DNA of 64,000 nt. Origin: JANOZM01 sp031429355 (GTDB taxonomy: Bacteria; Pseudomonadota; Gammaproteobacteria; Burkholderiales; Burkholderiaceae_E). Positions 18,580-26,940 of the stretch are shown here, one piece after another. The translations under genes and the position numbers were made by a program. The stretch's first letter is position 1, and each line of letters starts with the position of its first letter. The stretch spans positions 395,637 to 459,636 of the forward strand of contig JANOZM010000014.1 in assembly GCA_031429355.1 (NCBI GenBank). Direction: 5' to 3'. Under the pieces are notes generated by a model. That model was given only the letters and a program-made list of their open reading frames with translations. It ran no database searches and was not told where the DNA came from.

Positions 18580-18743
18580 CCACAACGGCAAGCTGCCGAC
18601 AAGAGATCCTCAATTTAAAAGTTGCTAAATCATCCACGTTTTAAGATTTATTTTTATTAAAAGAAATACATCCGTTCTGTTACCTGTAATTTTCCACCCG
18701 TTCGTTCGCGCACTCCGACCAAAATAGTTTTGAAGCACTCTAA

Positions 18744-20114
18744 TTGACCGCAGTTGTTTCCTCCGTGCACAAAAAAAAGAACCCACCGTTATTGCAACAA
18801 GTGGTGGTTCTGGGCTGGCCATTGCTTTTAGAGCTTAGTCTTGGTGTTGCTGTTAGTTTTGCAGGCACGGCATTGGCTGGCCAGCTTAGCAATCAACACG
18901 CAGCGGCTTTTGCTTTAACTAATCAAGTCGTTGCAACTTTATTTGTTTTATTTCGCATTTTAGGGGCTGGCATTAGCGTAGTTGTGGCTCAACATTTAGG
19001 CGCACAACAATCGCAAAGCGCTCAACGGATTGCGCGTGCTGCAGTACGCGTTTCGTTTGTGATGGGTGCGCTATTGGCTATTATTGGAAGCGTTGGCGCG
19101 CCTTATTTTTTAAGTTGGTTTACTACAGACCAAACCATTCTTGAATTAGCGATTCCGTTTTTACGATTGATCGGATGGGGGCTAATGCTCGATGCAATTA
19201 TTGCGGCATTGTTCGCAGTGCTACGAGCCTATTTGTACGCGCGAACCAATTTAGCATTTACGGTTGTAATGCATTGCATCCACTGTGCGATTGCCGTGAT
19301 GTTGATGCCGAGTATTGGGTTAATGGGCTTTGCTGTTGGTTTGCTCGTTAGTCGTTTCGTTGTATTAATCGGTTTATTTTATGCAATGCAACGACAATTA
19401 AAAATTGATCTGCTACACCGAGACTCTTGGTTGCAAACTAAACGTGCTTTAAACGATATTTTGCATATCGGTTTACCTGCCGCTGCCGAAAATATCGGCT
19501 ATCGAATGGCATTTATTGTAAGCGTTTTTATAATGAGCCAATGGGGACCTCAAGTTATTGCAACCCACGCTTATGTATTCCAATTCAACATGGCCATTTT
19601 ATTGTGCGGCCTTGCCATTGGGTTGACTACAGAAATTTTAATTGGCCGCTTGATTGGCGCGGGTAAATTGCGAAATGCAGATCAAATGCTCAAGCAAAGT
19701 TTAGCCCTCGGATTGATTTTAAGTTTTTCAATCTCAAGCTTAGTAGCACTCTTTAGCCCTTGGTTGCTAAAAATTTTTACTAGCGACCCAGTAATTATTC
19801 GCGAAGCAAGTAAGTTACTTTGGATTAGCATTGCGTTAGAAACCGGACGCACTTTTAACATTGTTGTCATTAACGCGTTACGCGGCACCGGTGACGCGCG
19901 CTTTCCAGTGATGGCAGGCATTACGTCGATGATATTCGTATTGGCTGGCTGCAGTTGGTTCTTTGGTCAACAACTCGGTTGGGGCTTAACCGGCCTATGG
20001 ATCGCTTACGCTGCGGATGAATGGGTACGCGGACTCATTATGTGGACCCGTTGGAAAAAACTAGGATGGCTTAAACACGCGCGCACAACTAGGCTTAATT
20101 TGCGCCGGAGTTAA
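18744..20114 (+). CDS. MATE-family efflux transporter
   Basis: Multidrug and toxin extrusion-type antiporter, 456 residues with about twelve hydrophobic segments and the two-fold MATE repeat. Residues 25-60 hold the P-L-x-x-x-x-L start helix and an A-G-Q-L-S motif, and a second related half begins near residue 245. The start used here is a TTG; a GTG at 18765 is an alternative. It is divergent from the TonB receptor operon, and its last 20 bp overlap the end of the convergent glucokinase gene. Substrate is unknown, and nothing ties it to sugar metabolism except position. Confidence 0.87.
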   Translation: MTAVVSSVHKKKNPPLLQQVVVLGWPLLLELSLGVAVSFAGTALAGQLSNQHAAAFALTNQVVATLFVLFRILGAGISVVVAQHLGAQQSQSAQRIARAAVRVSFVMGALLAIIGSVGAPYFLSWFTTDQTILELAIPFLRLIGWGLMLDAIIAALFAVLRAYLYARTNLAFTVVMHCIHCAIAVMLMPSIGLMGFAVGLLVSRFVVLIGLFYAMQRQLKIDLLHRDSWLQTKRALNDILHIGLPAAAENIGYRMAFIVSVFIMSQWGPQVIATHAYVFQFNMAILLCGLAIGLTTEILIGRLIGAGKLRNADQMLKQSLALGLILSFSISSLVALFSPWLLKIFTSDPVIIREASKLLWISIALETGRTFNIVVINALRGTGDARFPVMAGITSMIFVLAGCSWFFGQQLGWGLTGLWIAYAADEWVRGLIMWTRWKKLGWLKHARTTRLNLRRS

Positions 20115-21135
20115 AGGCCAGCGCAGCGCCACTTAAGGCCACAAAAGGGTCGGTGATAACAGCCGTTGGAATAGCCGCTAAGTAATCCTGGAAACGTCCT
20201 TTAGCTTCAAAGCGTTTACGAAAATCAGATTGAAAAAAACGCTCGCCTAAACGCGGAACGATGCCACCACCAATAAATAACCCAGCGCGCGCACCAAAGG
20301 TTAGCGCAACGTTTCCGCAGAACCCACCGAGCATGGCGCAAAATACCTCTAAGGTTTGATCGGCTACTGCATCAGAGCGAGATAAACCCAATTCAACAAT
20401 AGAAGGTGTCGATAAGCTTTCAACTGATTTTCCCAACTCTTTGGCCACGCTTTGATAAAGCACTGGCAGGCCAATGCCTGACAATAATCGCTCGGCCGAA
20501 ATATGTGGATAGGTCGACGACAAACCTTCTAACAAACGACGTTCGAAGTCACTGCCAGCCGCTAAAGTTGCATGGCCGCCCTCTCCGGGTATGCAATGCC
20601 ACCGCCCAGCACTTTGCAAAGCAGCCGCTACACCTAATCCGGTACCCGGTCCCACAACTGCAAGCACCGTGCTAGCGGGATTATTTAAACCAGTCGTTTG
20701 CGATGCCAAAGTATCTTGCGAACGACCCATTACACCAGCAGAATTCGGTGCTACTCCGTGCGCTCGAAATTGATCAGACTTTAACGTGGGCAATGACAAG
20801 GCTAGAGCTTCAAAGTCATTCATTACGCGCAAACTTTGCAACTTAAGCAAAGTTTGCGTCTCTTGAATCGAAAACTTCCAGTTGCTATTGGTAAAGCAAA
20901 TACGATCACCGCTGACCGGAGTCGCGACAGCAAAGGCGGCCTGCTTGAGCTGGCTCACATCGAAATTTACTTCGCTTGAAATGCTTTTTAAATAGGCTTG
21001 AACGGCTTGAGTTGGCGTCGCGAATTCGGCCGCTTTTAGTTTACGCAAGTGACAAACCCGCGACTCTCCGGGCAAAACCAAGCCAGCGTTAAAGTGCGTG
21101 CCGCCAATATCGGCGACTAAAGTTGCGGCCGTCAT
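20095..21135 (-). CDS. glk: Glucokinase
   Basis: ATP-dependent glucokinase of the bacterial Glk group, 346 residues. The N-terminal phosphate loop is VADIGGTHFNAGL, the catalytic aspartate lies in VMNDFEALAL, the nucleotide-binding GPGTGLGVAAAL is intact, and the glucose-binding PGEGGHATLA and the C-terminal FIGGGIVPRLGERF helix are present. It phosphorylates glucose released by the GH13 enzyme to glucose 6-phosphate. It faces the glucokinase-HexR fusion across about 126 bp containing a HexR box. Having two glucokinases side by side is unusual; this copy keeps the canonical GPGTGLG motif. Confidence 0.92.
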   Translation of the reverse strand: MTAATLVADIGGTHFNAGLVLPGESRVCHLRKLKAAEFATPTQAVQAYLKSISSEVNFDVSQLKQAAFAVATPVSGDRICFTNSNWKFSIQETQTLLKLQSLRVMNDFEALALSLPTLKSDQFRAHGVAPNSAGVMGRSQDTLASQTTGLNNPASTVLAVVGPGTGLGVAAALQSAGRWHCIPGEGGHATLAAGSDFERRLLEGLSSTYPHISAERLLSGIGLPVLYQSVAKELGKSVESLSTPSIVELGLSRSDAVADQTLEVFCAMLGGFCGNVALTFGARAGLFIGGGIVPRLGERFFQSDFRKRFEAKGRFQDYLAAIPTAVITDPFVALSGAALAFNSGAN

Positions 21136-21210
21136 TAACGAAACCCTGCTACGATTTGCGCGGAGACGCCGAAAACTTGAAAAGTTGTAGTATTTAGACT
21201 CATATTTTTT

Positions 21211-21225
21211 GTAACAATACTACAA
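21211..21225. promoter_or_regulatory. HexR box between the two glucokinase genes
   Basis: TGTAACAATACTACA matches the HexR consensus at 14 of 15 positions. A 10-bp inverted repeat, TTGTAGTATT at 21186-21195 and AATACTACAA at 21217-21226, extends the symmetry and may offer a second half-site. It could control both divergent genes, including autoregulation of the fusion. Confidence 0.7.
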
Positions 21226-21261
21226 GGCCCGCCGTTTTTGCACAAATCCAAGAGCTTTCCA

Positions 21262-23187
21262 ATGAACAAAGCGAGTAGTTTGCCTACAAATTTGCCGGTT
21301 CCAAGGCTAATTGCCGATATCGGAGGTACCTACGCGCGCTTTGCTTTGGAGCCATCACTTGGGGTATTTGTGCAAGCCCGATCACTACAGTGCGCTGATT
21401 TCAAAGACTTTCAAGATGCATTGACGACGTATTTGCAGTCTGTTTCAGTTGGTCAAATTCAGCACGCTGCGGTTGCTATCGCAAATCCAGTGGACGGTGA
21501 CGAAGTCAGTATGACTAATTACCATTGGCATTTTTCTATTGAAGCAATGCGTCAACAGCTTGGTTTCGAAACCTTGGTAGTCGTTAATGACTTTACCGCG
21601 TTAGCGTCGGCTGTGCCGCATCTAAAAGAGTCACAAAAAAAACAAATTGGTGGCGGCAAAGCACGTCTAGGTAGCGTTATTGGTGTGATGGGCGCGGGTA
21701 GCGGATTAGGTATGTCGGGTTTAATTCCGGCCGAGACTGGTTGGGTCGCTCTAGGTGCCGAGGGCGGACATGCAAACTTTGCGCCGCGCGATGAACGCGA
21801 GCTACAAATTTTGCAGTACGCATGGAAGCAATACGAACATGTTTCGTTTGAGCGATTGGTTTCAGGCGCCGGGTTAGAGCTGATCTATCAAGCGTTGTTA
21901 AGTCAAGCCCAGCCAAGCCAGCTAGACACCTCCAATTTACCCAAATCTGCGCCACTCGAGGCGCCCGAAATTAGCAAACGAGCCATCGAGAAAACTGATG
22001 CGCTTTGTGTTCAAGCCACTGAAATGTTTTGCTTATTTTTAGGCACCGCTGCAGCGAATTTAGCGCTCACCTTGGGCGCTTTAAGTGGCATTTACATTGG
22101 CGGTGGCATTGTCCCAAAACTGGGTGAGTTTTTTGAACGGTCTGGTTTTCGCGCACGGTTCGAAAGTAAGGGGCGTTTTTCACGCTACGTTCAGAGTATT
22201 CCCACGTATGTAATTACCGAGCCCAATGCAACTTTTATTGGTGTGTCTGCAATTTTAGATGCGCAGTTAAAAGAGATTGCCAACAGCCCGCAATCGGCTT
22301 TGTTAAATCGTATTACTAAAGAGATGTCGACCTTATCATCGGCCGAGCAGCGTGTTGCCCAGTATGTAATGGCCCACGCGCGCCGCTGCTTGACGGAGCC
22401 GATTGCTGAGATTGCAGAGCACTCCAGTGTTAGCCAACCAACGGTTATTCGATTTTGTAGGACGATGGGGTGCCAAGGGCTCGCGGAATTTAAATTACGG
22501 CTAGCCTCTGAGTTGCGTGGAACCTTGCCGCTAACCCACACTTTAGTAAAAGATGATGACTCACTTTTAGAGCTTGGCAGTAAGGTTTTATCCAATACCG
22601 CATCGGCTATCTTAGAAGTTCGAGACCGCTTAAACCAACACGAAATCACCCAAGCCATTGCCTTACTAACGCAAGCCGAACGAGTCGATGTGTTCGCCGT
22701 TGGTCAATACAGCATCGTTGCGCAAGACGCGCAATTTAAAATTTTACGCTTGGGCATTGCTTGCGCAGCGTTTACCGAGGAACGCCTAATTTTAGCGGGC
22801 GCGAGCGCGCTAAGTAATAAATCAGTCGCGTTATTCGTGTCGATGGAAGGCGAGTCAACCTTGCTACTTGAAGCGGCTGCGCAAGCGCGTGCGCGTGGTT
22901 GCCAAACCATTGCTGTTACGTCGCCAGGCTCTGCCCTAGCCCAATCGGCAGATGTTGTTTTAGCGGTTGAACACAGCGAAGATTTGGCAACCCAAATGCC
23001 GATGGTTAGCCGTGTTTTGCACCTATTAATTGTTGATATTTTAACAGTCGGCGTTGCGATGCAACGCAGCAATCCAAGCCGACCAGTAACGGCCTTTAAT
23101 GCTGAGCTGCGTAAAAACAAAGGCAAAACATTAGGCATTACAACGGCTTCACCGTTAACTGATTTAAGTTCTCACAGCCGGGAATAA
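21262..23187 (+). CDS. Glucokinase-HexR (RpiR-family) fusion protein
   Basis: Two-domain protein of 641 residues from ATG 21262, which has an AAGAG ribosome site; a TTG at 21238 would add eight residues. Residues ~10-330 are a glucokinase with LIADIGGTYARFAL, VVNDFTALAS, AEGGHANFAP and YIGGGIVPKLGEFF. Residues ~345-420 are an RpiR helix-turn-helix (IAEIAEHSSVSQPTVIRFCRTMG), and ~460-610 are a SIS sugar-phosphate-binding domain. Such fusions are known from Burkholderia-type bacteria, where the regulator part corresponds to HexR, which senses KDPG. One oddity is GAGSGLG in place of GPGTGLG in the phosphate loop, which could weaken kinase activity. It probably controls the HexR boxes in this window. 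Confidence 0.92.
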   Translation: MNKASSLPTNLPVPRLIADIGGTYARFALEPSLGVFVQARSLQCADFKDFQDALTTYLQSVSVGQIQHAAVAIANPVDGDEVSMTNYHWHFSIEAMRQQLGFETLVVVNDFTALASAVPHLKESQKKQIGGGKARLGSVIGVMGAGSGLGMSGLIPAETGWVALGAEGGHANFAPRDERELQILQYAWKQYEHVSFERLVSGAGLELIYQALLSQAQPSQLDTSNLPKSAPLEAPEISKRAIEKTDALCVQATEMFCLFLGTAAANLALTLGALSGIYIGGGIVPKLGEFFERSGFRARFESKGRFSRYVQSIPTYVITEPNATFIGVSAILDAQLKEIANSPQSALLNRITKEMSTLSSAEQRVAQYVMAHARRCLTEPIAEIAEHSSVSQPTVIRFCRTMGCQGLAEFKLRLASELRGTLPLTHTLVKDDDSLLELGSKVLSNTASAILEVRDRLNQHEITQAIALLTQAERVDVFAVGQYSIVAQDAQFKILRLGIACAAFTEERLILAGASALSNKSVALFVSMEGESTLLLEAAAQARARGCQTIAVTSPGSALAQSADVVLAVEHSEDLATQMPMVSRVLHLLIVDILTVGVAMQRSNPSRPVTAFNAELRKNKGKTLGITTASPLTDLSSHSRE

Positions 23188-23220
23188 TTGAGCTTAAAGT
23201 TTGCTTAATCTGTTGTGGTT

Positions 23221-24114
23221 CTACTTTGGTTTTTTTGCACTGCGCGTATTAATTCGCTTGCTGGTTAACACCGCCTTATAACGTTCTAATCGTTTACTAA
23301 CCAGACCACCCATTTGCGACGCGGTGGCGACGGCCAAGGCATCGATTAAAACCAACTGAGCAATTCTTGATGTCATGGGTGCATACAAGTCCGGGTCTTC
23401 GCTGGGATTAACTGGTAGCACTAAATCAGACGCATCAGCGACGGGAGTTTTTGGTACCGTAAGCGCAATTATTTTTGCGCCAGCAGTGCGTGCAAAGGCC
23501 ATCGAATCGACCAAAGCTTGGGTCTTACCCGAATTAGAAAGCGCAACAACGACATCACTTTTTTTAAGCATCGCTGCCGATACACAATGCAAATGCGGAT
23601 CGTTGTAAGCCACCGCTGCAAAGCCCAGTCTAAAAAATTTATGAGCCCCATCGGCCGCGGTAATGCCAGAATTGCCTTGCCCATAAAATTCAATGCGCTG
23701 TGCACTGACTAGCCAACGTACCGCTTTCGCAAATTCGTTCGGCGCTATATCGTTTTTTAGTTGCAGCACCGTTTGCGCACTGCGATCAATTACTTTGTTA
23801 AGAATCGAGTTGGGTTCGTCCCCCGAACGAACATCGACATGCACATACGGAGCGCCCGTGCCTAAGGTAAATACTAACCACAGTCGAAAAGCCTTCCAAC
23901 CTGGAAACCCTACGGCTTGGCAAAACCGCGCAACGCTCGGCTCGCTAACCCCAGTAGCTTGTGCTAGCTGCGCAATCGAGCATGCCGCAGCTAAAGACGG
24001 GTTAGCCAACACATAAGTGCGCACACGCTCGCTAGCTTCTGACAATTGCATGCTAAGTAAGCCAGTCAGCGACTTTAGGGGCGCAGTACCTAGGCTGGCG
24101 GCTTTATTGCTCAT
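23221..24114 (-). CDS. RpiR/MurR-family regulator with SIS domain
   Basis: Transcription regulator, 297 residues. An N-terminal helix-turn-helix (IAQLAQATGVSEPSVARFCQAVGF) is followed by a SIS domain around residues 125-260, with the sugar-phosphate loop ALSNSGKTQALVDS and a second strand IIALTVP. It is convergent with the glucokinase-HexR fusion (33 bp) and divergent from edd across 281 bp. It is the second RpiR-type protein in the locus, so it may recognise a different site or effector. A perfect palindrome in the edd intergenic region is a candidate operator. Confidence 0.9.
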   Translation of the reverse strand: MSNKAASLGTAPLKSLTGLLSMQLSEASERVRTYVLANPSLAAACSIAQLAQATGVSEPSVARFCQAVGFPGWKAFRLWLVFTLGTGAPYVHVDVRSGDEPNSILNKVIDRSAQTVLQLKNDIAPNEFAKAVRWLVSAQRIEFYGQGNSGITAADGAHKFFRLGFAAVAYNDPHLHCVSAAMLKKSDVVVALSNSGKTQALVDSMAFARTAGAKIIALTVPKTPVADASDLVLPVNPSEDPDLYAPMTSRIAQLVLIDALAVATASQMGGLVSKRLERYKAVLTSKRINTRSAKKPK

Positions 24115-24191
24115 AAATTTTGAAAAAGTAATTGGTTGATGAAAACTACAGGATTCACCTTAAGGTTACAAGATGGATCGTTAGGTTGCAG

Positions 24192-24210
24192 TATTCATCT
24201 TAGATGAATA
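24192..24210. promoter_or_regulatory. Perfect 9-bp-arm palindrome in the rpiR-edd intergenic region
   Basis: TATTCATCT and AGATGAATA flank a single T. The sequence differs from the HexR box, so it is a candidate site for the divergently encoded RpiR protein. Nearby TTAAGGTTACA (24160-24170) and GTTAGGTTGCA (24180-24190) form an imperfect direct repeat. Confidence 0.5.
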
Positions 24211-24252
24211 AAAGCGGTATTGATCAAAAAAAATCAGCCGGAATTTAGTATT

Positions 24253-24295
24253 TGTAGTAAATTTACAATATCTAAATATTATTGTAGTTTTTACA
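24253..24295. promoter_or_regulatory. HexR boxes upstream of edd
   Basis: TGTAGTAAATTTACA at 24253-24267 matches the HexR consensus at 14 of 15 positions. A shorter TGTAGTTTTTACA at 24283-24295 keeps both half-sites but with a spacer two bases shorter. They lie about 100-140 bp upstream of the edd start, consistent with repression of edd-eda. Confidence 0.65.
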
Positions 24296-24395
24296 CAAAT
24301 CCGATCTACTTGTCCGCATCATGCAAAAATTCAGCAAAGACTAAGCAAAGACCCGCAAACAACCTGTTCCACTAAACACAAACACAAACATAACA

Positions 24396-26279
24396 ATGGC
24401 AACTCCAACCAGCTCACAGCTCAAAAGCACTGCAGCGCTTTCTGCTCCACAGCGCGCCGCTTTAATGCGGGCGGTTACCGACCGATTGGTTATTCGTAGC
24501 GCCCAGTCACGGGCCTTGTATTTAAAAAAAATTGATCAACAAAAGCAAGACCGATTACGCCGCCTTTCGCTGGCACCAGCAAACCAAGCCCACGGCTACG
24601 CTGCATTACCGGGCAAAGACAAAATTGCAATTCGCTCGCAACCCGTACCAATGCTGGCTATTGTTTCGGCTTATAACGACGTACTAAGTGCACATCAGCC
24701 CTTCGAGCATTACCCCGCAATCATTCGCGACGAAGCCCGTAAACACGCTGCCGTTGCACAATTTGCAGGTGGTGTTCCGGCAATGTGTGACGGGGTTACC
24801 CAAGGTCAAGCGGGTATGGAGCTCAGTCTATTTTCGCGCGACGTCATTGCAATGTCGACCGCCATAGCCCTTAGCCACGACTTATACGACGGACAAATTT
24901 TGTTAGGTGTTTGTGACAAAATCATCCCGGGTTTGTTGCTAGGGGCTTTGTCGTTTGGTCACCTACCAGCAATCTTTATTGCGGCGGGGCCAATGGCTTC
25001 AGGGTTATCAAATACGGATAAATCAACAGTACGTAAGCAATTTGCACAAGGGCAAGTCGACAGCGAAGTTTTGCTAGAAGCAGAAATGGCCGCTTATCAC
25101 GACAAGGGCACTTGCACTTTTTATGGCACAGCCAATAGTAATCAGTTGCTGTTAGAGGCGATGGGGTTAATGTTGCCGGGTGCCGCATTTGTACAACCAG
25201 ACAATCCGCAACGTGAGCAAATAACACGAGCTTCCACCGCGCAATTAGCGCGCTTGGCACATAAAAAACAAGCCCTACTTGGCGAGCTGGTTGACGAAAA
25301 AGTAATTGTTAATGCAATCGTGGCGTTGCTGGCAACGGGCGGTTCCACAAACCATACAATTCATTGGGTTGCAATTGCTCGAGCAGCCGGCATTTTGCTG
25401 ACGTGGGAAGACATTCATGCGCTAGCTGTGGCAGTACCAACGCTTACGCGTATTTATCCAAACGGAACGGCTGATATCAACCAATTTGACCAAGCCGGAG
25501 GGATTGCCGCGGTTATGTCGCAGTTACTCGATGCAGGGTTGTTGCATAACGACGTGCAAACAGTCGTTGGGCGTGGGTTAGATGGTTACACCAAACGCTT
25601 AATGGCGGCGCGTACAGATCACCCTAACTCTAATTTGCCTAGCGAATTGCGTTATGCAACTGAAGTGGCCCAATCGAGCGACGACACAATTATTAGCAGC
25701 ATTGCCCAACCATTTTTACCCGAAGGCGGCTTGCGTATGCTCGAGGGTAATTTGGGCCGAGCTGTGGTTAAAATATCAGCGGTTGCGCCCGAGCATCGAT
25801 CGATCAAAGCGCAAGCACGTGTATTCGATTCACAAGCAGCCGTTATCGCAGCATTTAAAGCAAATGAGTTTACCCAAGACACTATTGTTGTGGTGCGCGG
25901 CCAAGGCCCAAAGGCCTGCGGAATGCCCGAGCTACACCAACTAACCCCAACCCTAAGCGTGCTGCTTGATCGTGGCTTAAAAGTGGCTCTGGTGACCGAC
26001 GGCCGAATGTCTGGCGCATCGGGCAAAGTACCAGCAGCGATTCATGTGTGTCCCGAAGCGGCCGACGGCGGCCCAATTTCAAAAGTACGCGATGGTGATT
26101 GGCTTGAGGTCGATTGCGACCAAGCTATTTTGCGCTTTTGTGACGAGACACCGAACTGGCAAGATCGACCAGCTGCGTCCATTGTTGATCAAGGTATTGG
26201 CACCGGACGCGAACTGTTTACAAACTTCAGAAAAATCGTAACGCGGGCCGATGAAGGTGCCGTTACCTTTGGCACTTAG
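24396..26279 (+). CDS. edd: Phosphogluconate dehydratase
   Basis: Entner-Doudoroff enzyme, 627 residues, converting 6-phosphogluconate to 2-keto-3-deoxy-6-phosphogluconate. It belongs to the IlvD/Edd Fe-S dehydratases: the segments GGVPAMCDGVTQGQAGMELS, LLATGGSTNHTIHW and TDGRMSGASGKVPAAIH, and cysteines in the N-terminal half, fit cluster binding. Its length matches bacterial Edd. It is followed by eda, with the eda start 34 bp after the edd stop. Upstream HexR boxes suggest de-repression when KDPG rises. The glucose 6-phosphate dehydrogenase and lactonase needed to supply the substrate are not in this window. Confidence 0.95.
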   Translation: MATPTSSQLKSTAALSAPQRAALMRAVTDRLVIRSAQSRALYLKKIDQQKQDRLRRLSLAPANQAHGYAALPGKDKIAIRSQPVPMLAIVSAYNDVLSAHQPFEHYPAIIRDEARKHAAVAQFAGGVPAMCDGVTQGQAGMELSLFSRDVIAMSTAIALSHDLYDGQILLGVCDKIIPGLLLGALSFGHLPAIFIAAGPMASGLSNTDKSTVRKQFAQGQVDSEVLLEAEMAAYHDKGTCTFYGTANSNQLLLEAMGLMLPGAAFVQPDNPQREQITRASTAQLARLAHKKQALLGELVDEKVIVNAIVALLATGGSTNHTIHWVAIARAAGILLTWEDIHALAVAVPTLTRIYPNGTADINQFDQAGGIAAVMSQLLDAGLLHNDVQTVVGRGLDGYTKRLMAARTDHPNSNLPSELRYATEVAQSSDDTIISSIAQPFLPEGGLRMLEGNLGRAVVKISAVAPEHRSIKAQARVFDSQAAVIAAFKANEFTQDTIVVVRGQGPKACGMPELHQLTPTLSVLLDRGLKVALVTDGRMSGASGKVPAAIHVCPEAADGGPISKVRDGDWLEVDCDQAILRFCDETPNWQDRPAASIVDQGIGTGRELFTNFRKIVTRADEGAVTFGT

Positions 26280-26313
26280 GCCAAACACTTCAAAAAATCG
26301 AGAGCAATTGTTT

Positions 26314-26940
26314 ATGAACCAAGCATTATTATTTAAAAGCCGAGTCGTCCCCGTTGTCGAAATTCCGAGCGCGGGCGCAGCATTGCCCCTAGCAGACGCG
26401 CTACTAGCCGGGGGCATTGACATTATCGAGATCACCTTGCGCACCGAAGCCGCTTTAGAGGCCATTGCAATCATCGCCAAAGAGCGGCCCCAACTTATTG
26501 TCGCCGCCGGAACGGTACTATATTCTGCTCAACTAAACGCCGCTATACAGTCCGGTGCAAGAATTATATTTTCACCCGGCAGCACCCCCACTTTATTAAA
26601 AGAAGCACAAGGTTGCGGCATCCCTTTTTTCCCTGGCGTTGCGACACCGTCCGAGGTAATGCATTGTCTAGAGCACGGCATTACCAATATGAAATTGTTT
26701 CCAGCCGATGCGATCAATTCTTTAAAATTGCTCAAAGCGTTTAGTGGCCCCTTGGCGCAAGCTCGCTTCATCCCCACGGGCGGTATCAACGAAAATAATA
26801 TTCATGAATTCGTTGTGCAATCAAATGTACTGGCTGTTGGCGCTTCGGCCGTTGCCCCTAAGGACTTAATTCTGCGAGCCGATTGGGCGGGCATTACGCA
26901 GCGCGCAAAAAACTTGTTAGGGCTAGCCGCTACGGTTTAA
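26314..26940 (+). CDS. eda: KDPG aldolase
   Basis: 2-keto-3-deoxy-6-phosphogluconate aldolase, 208 residues from ATG 26314; an earlier in-frame start at 26251 would overlap edd and adds residues unlike the family. Motifs: catalytic Glu40 in IIEITLRT, Schiff-base Lys127 in MKLFPAD, phosphate-binding PTGGINENN, and FSPGSTPTLL. It cleaves KDPG to pyruvate and glyceraldehyde 3-phosphate, completing the pathway begun by Edd. It is co-directional with edd, and its end overlaps the convergent DNA ligase gene by 4 bp. Confidence 0.95.
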   Translation: MNQALLFKSRVVPVVEIPSAGAALPLADALLAGGIDIIEITLRTEAALEAIAIIAKERPQLIVAAGTVLYSAQLNAAIQSGARIIFSPGSTPTLLKEAQGCGIPFFPGVATPSEVMHCLEHGITNMKLFPADAINSLKLLKAFSGPLAQARFIPTGGINENNIHEFVVQSNVLAVGASAVAPKDLILRADWAGITQRAKNLLGLAATV

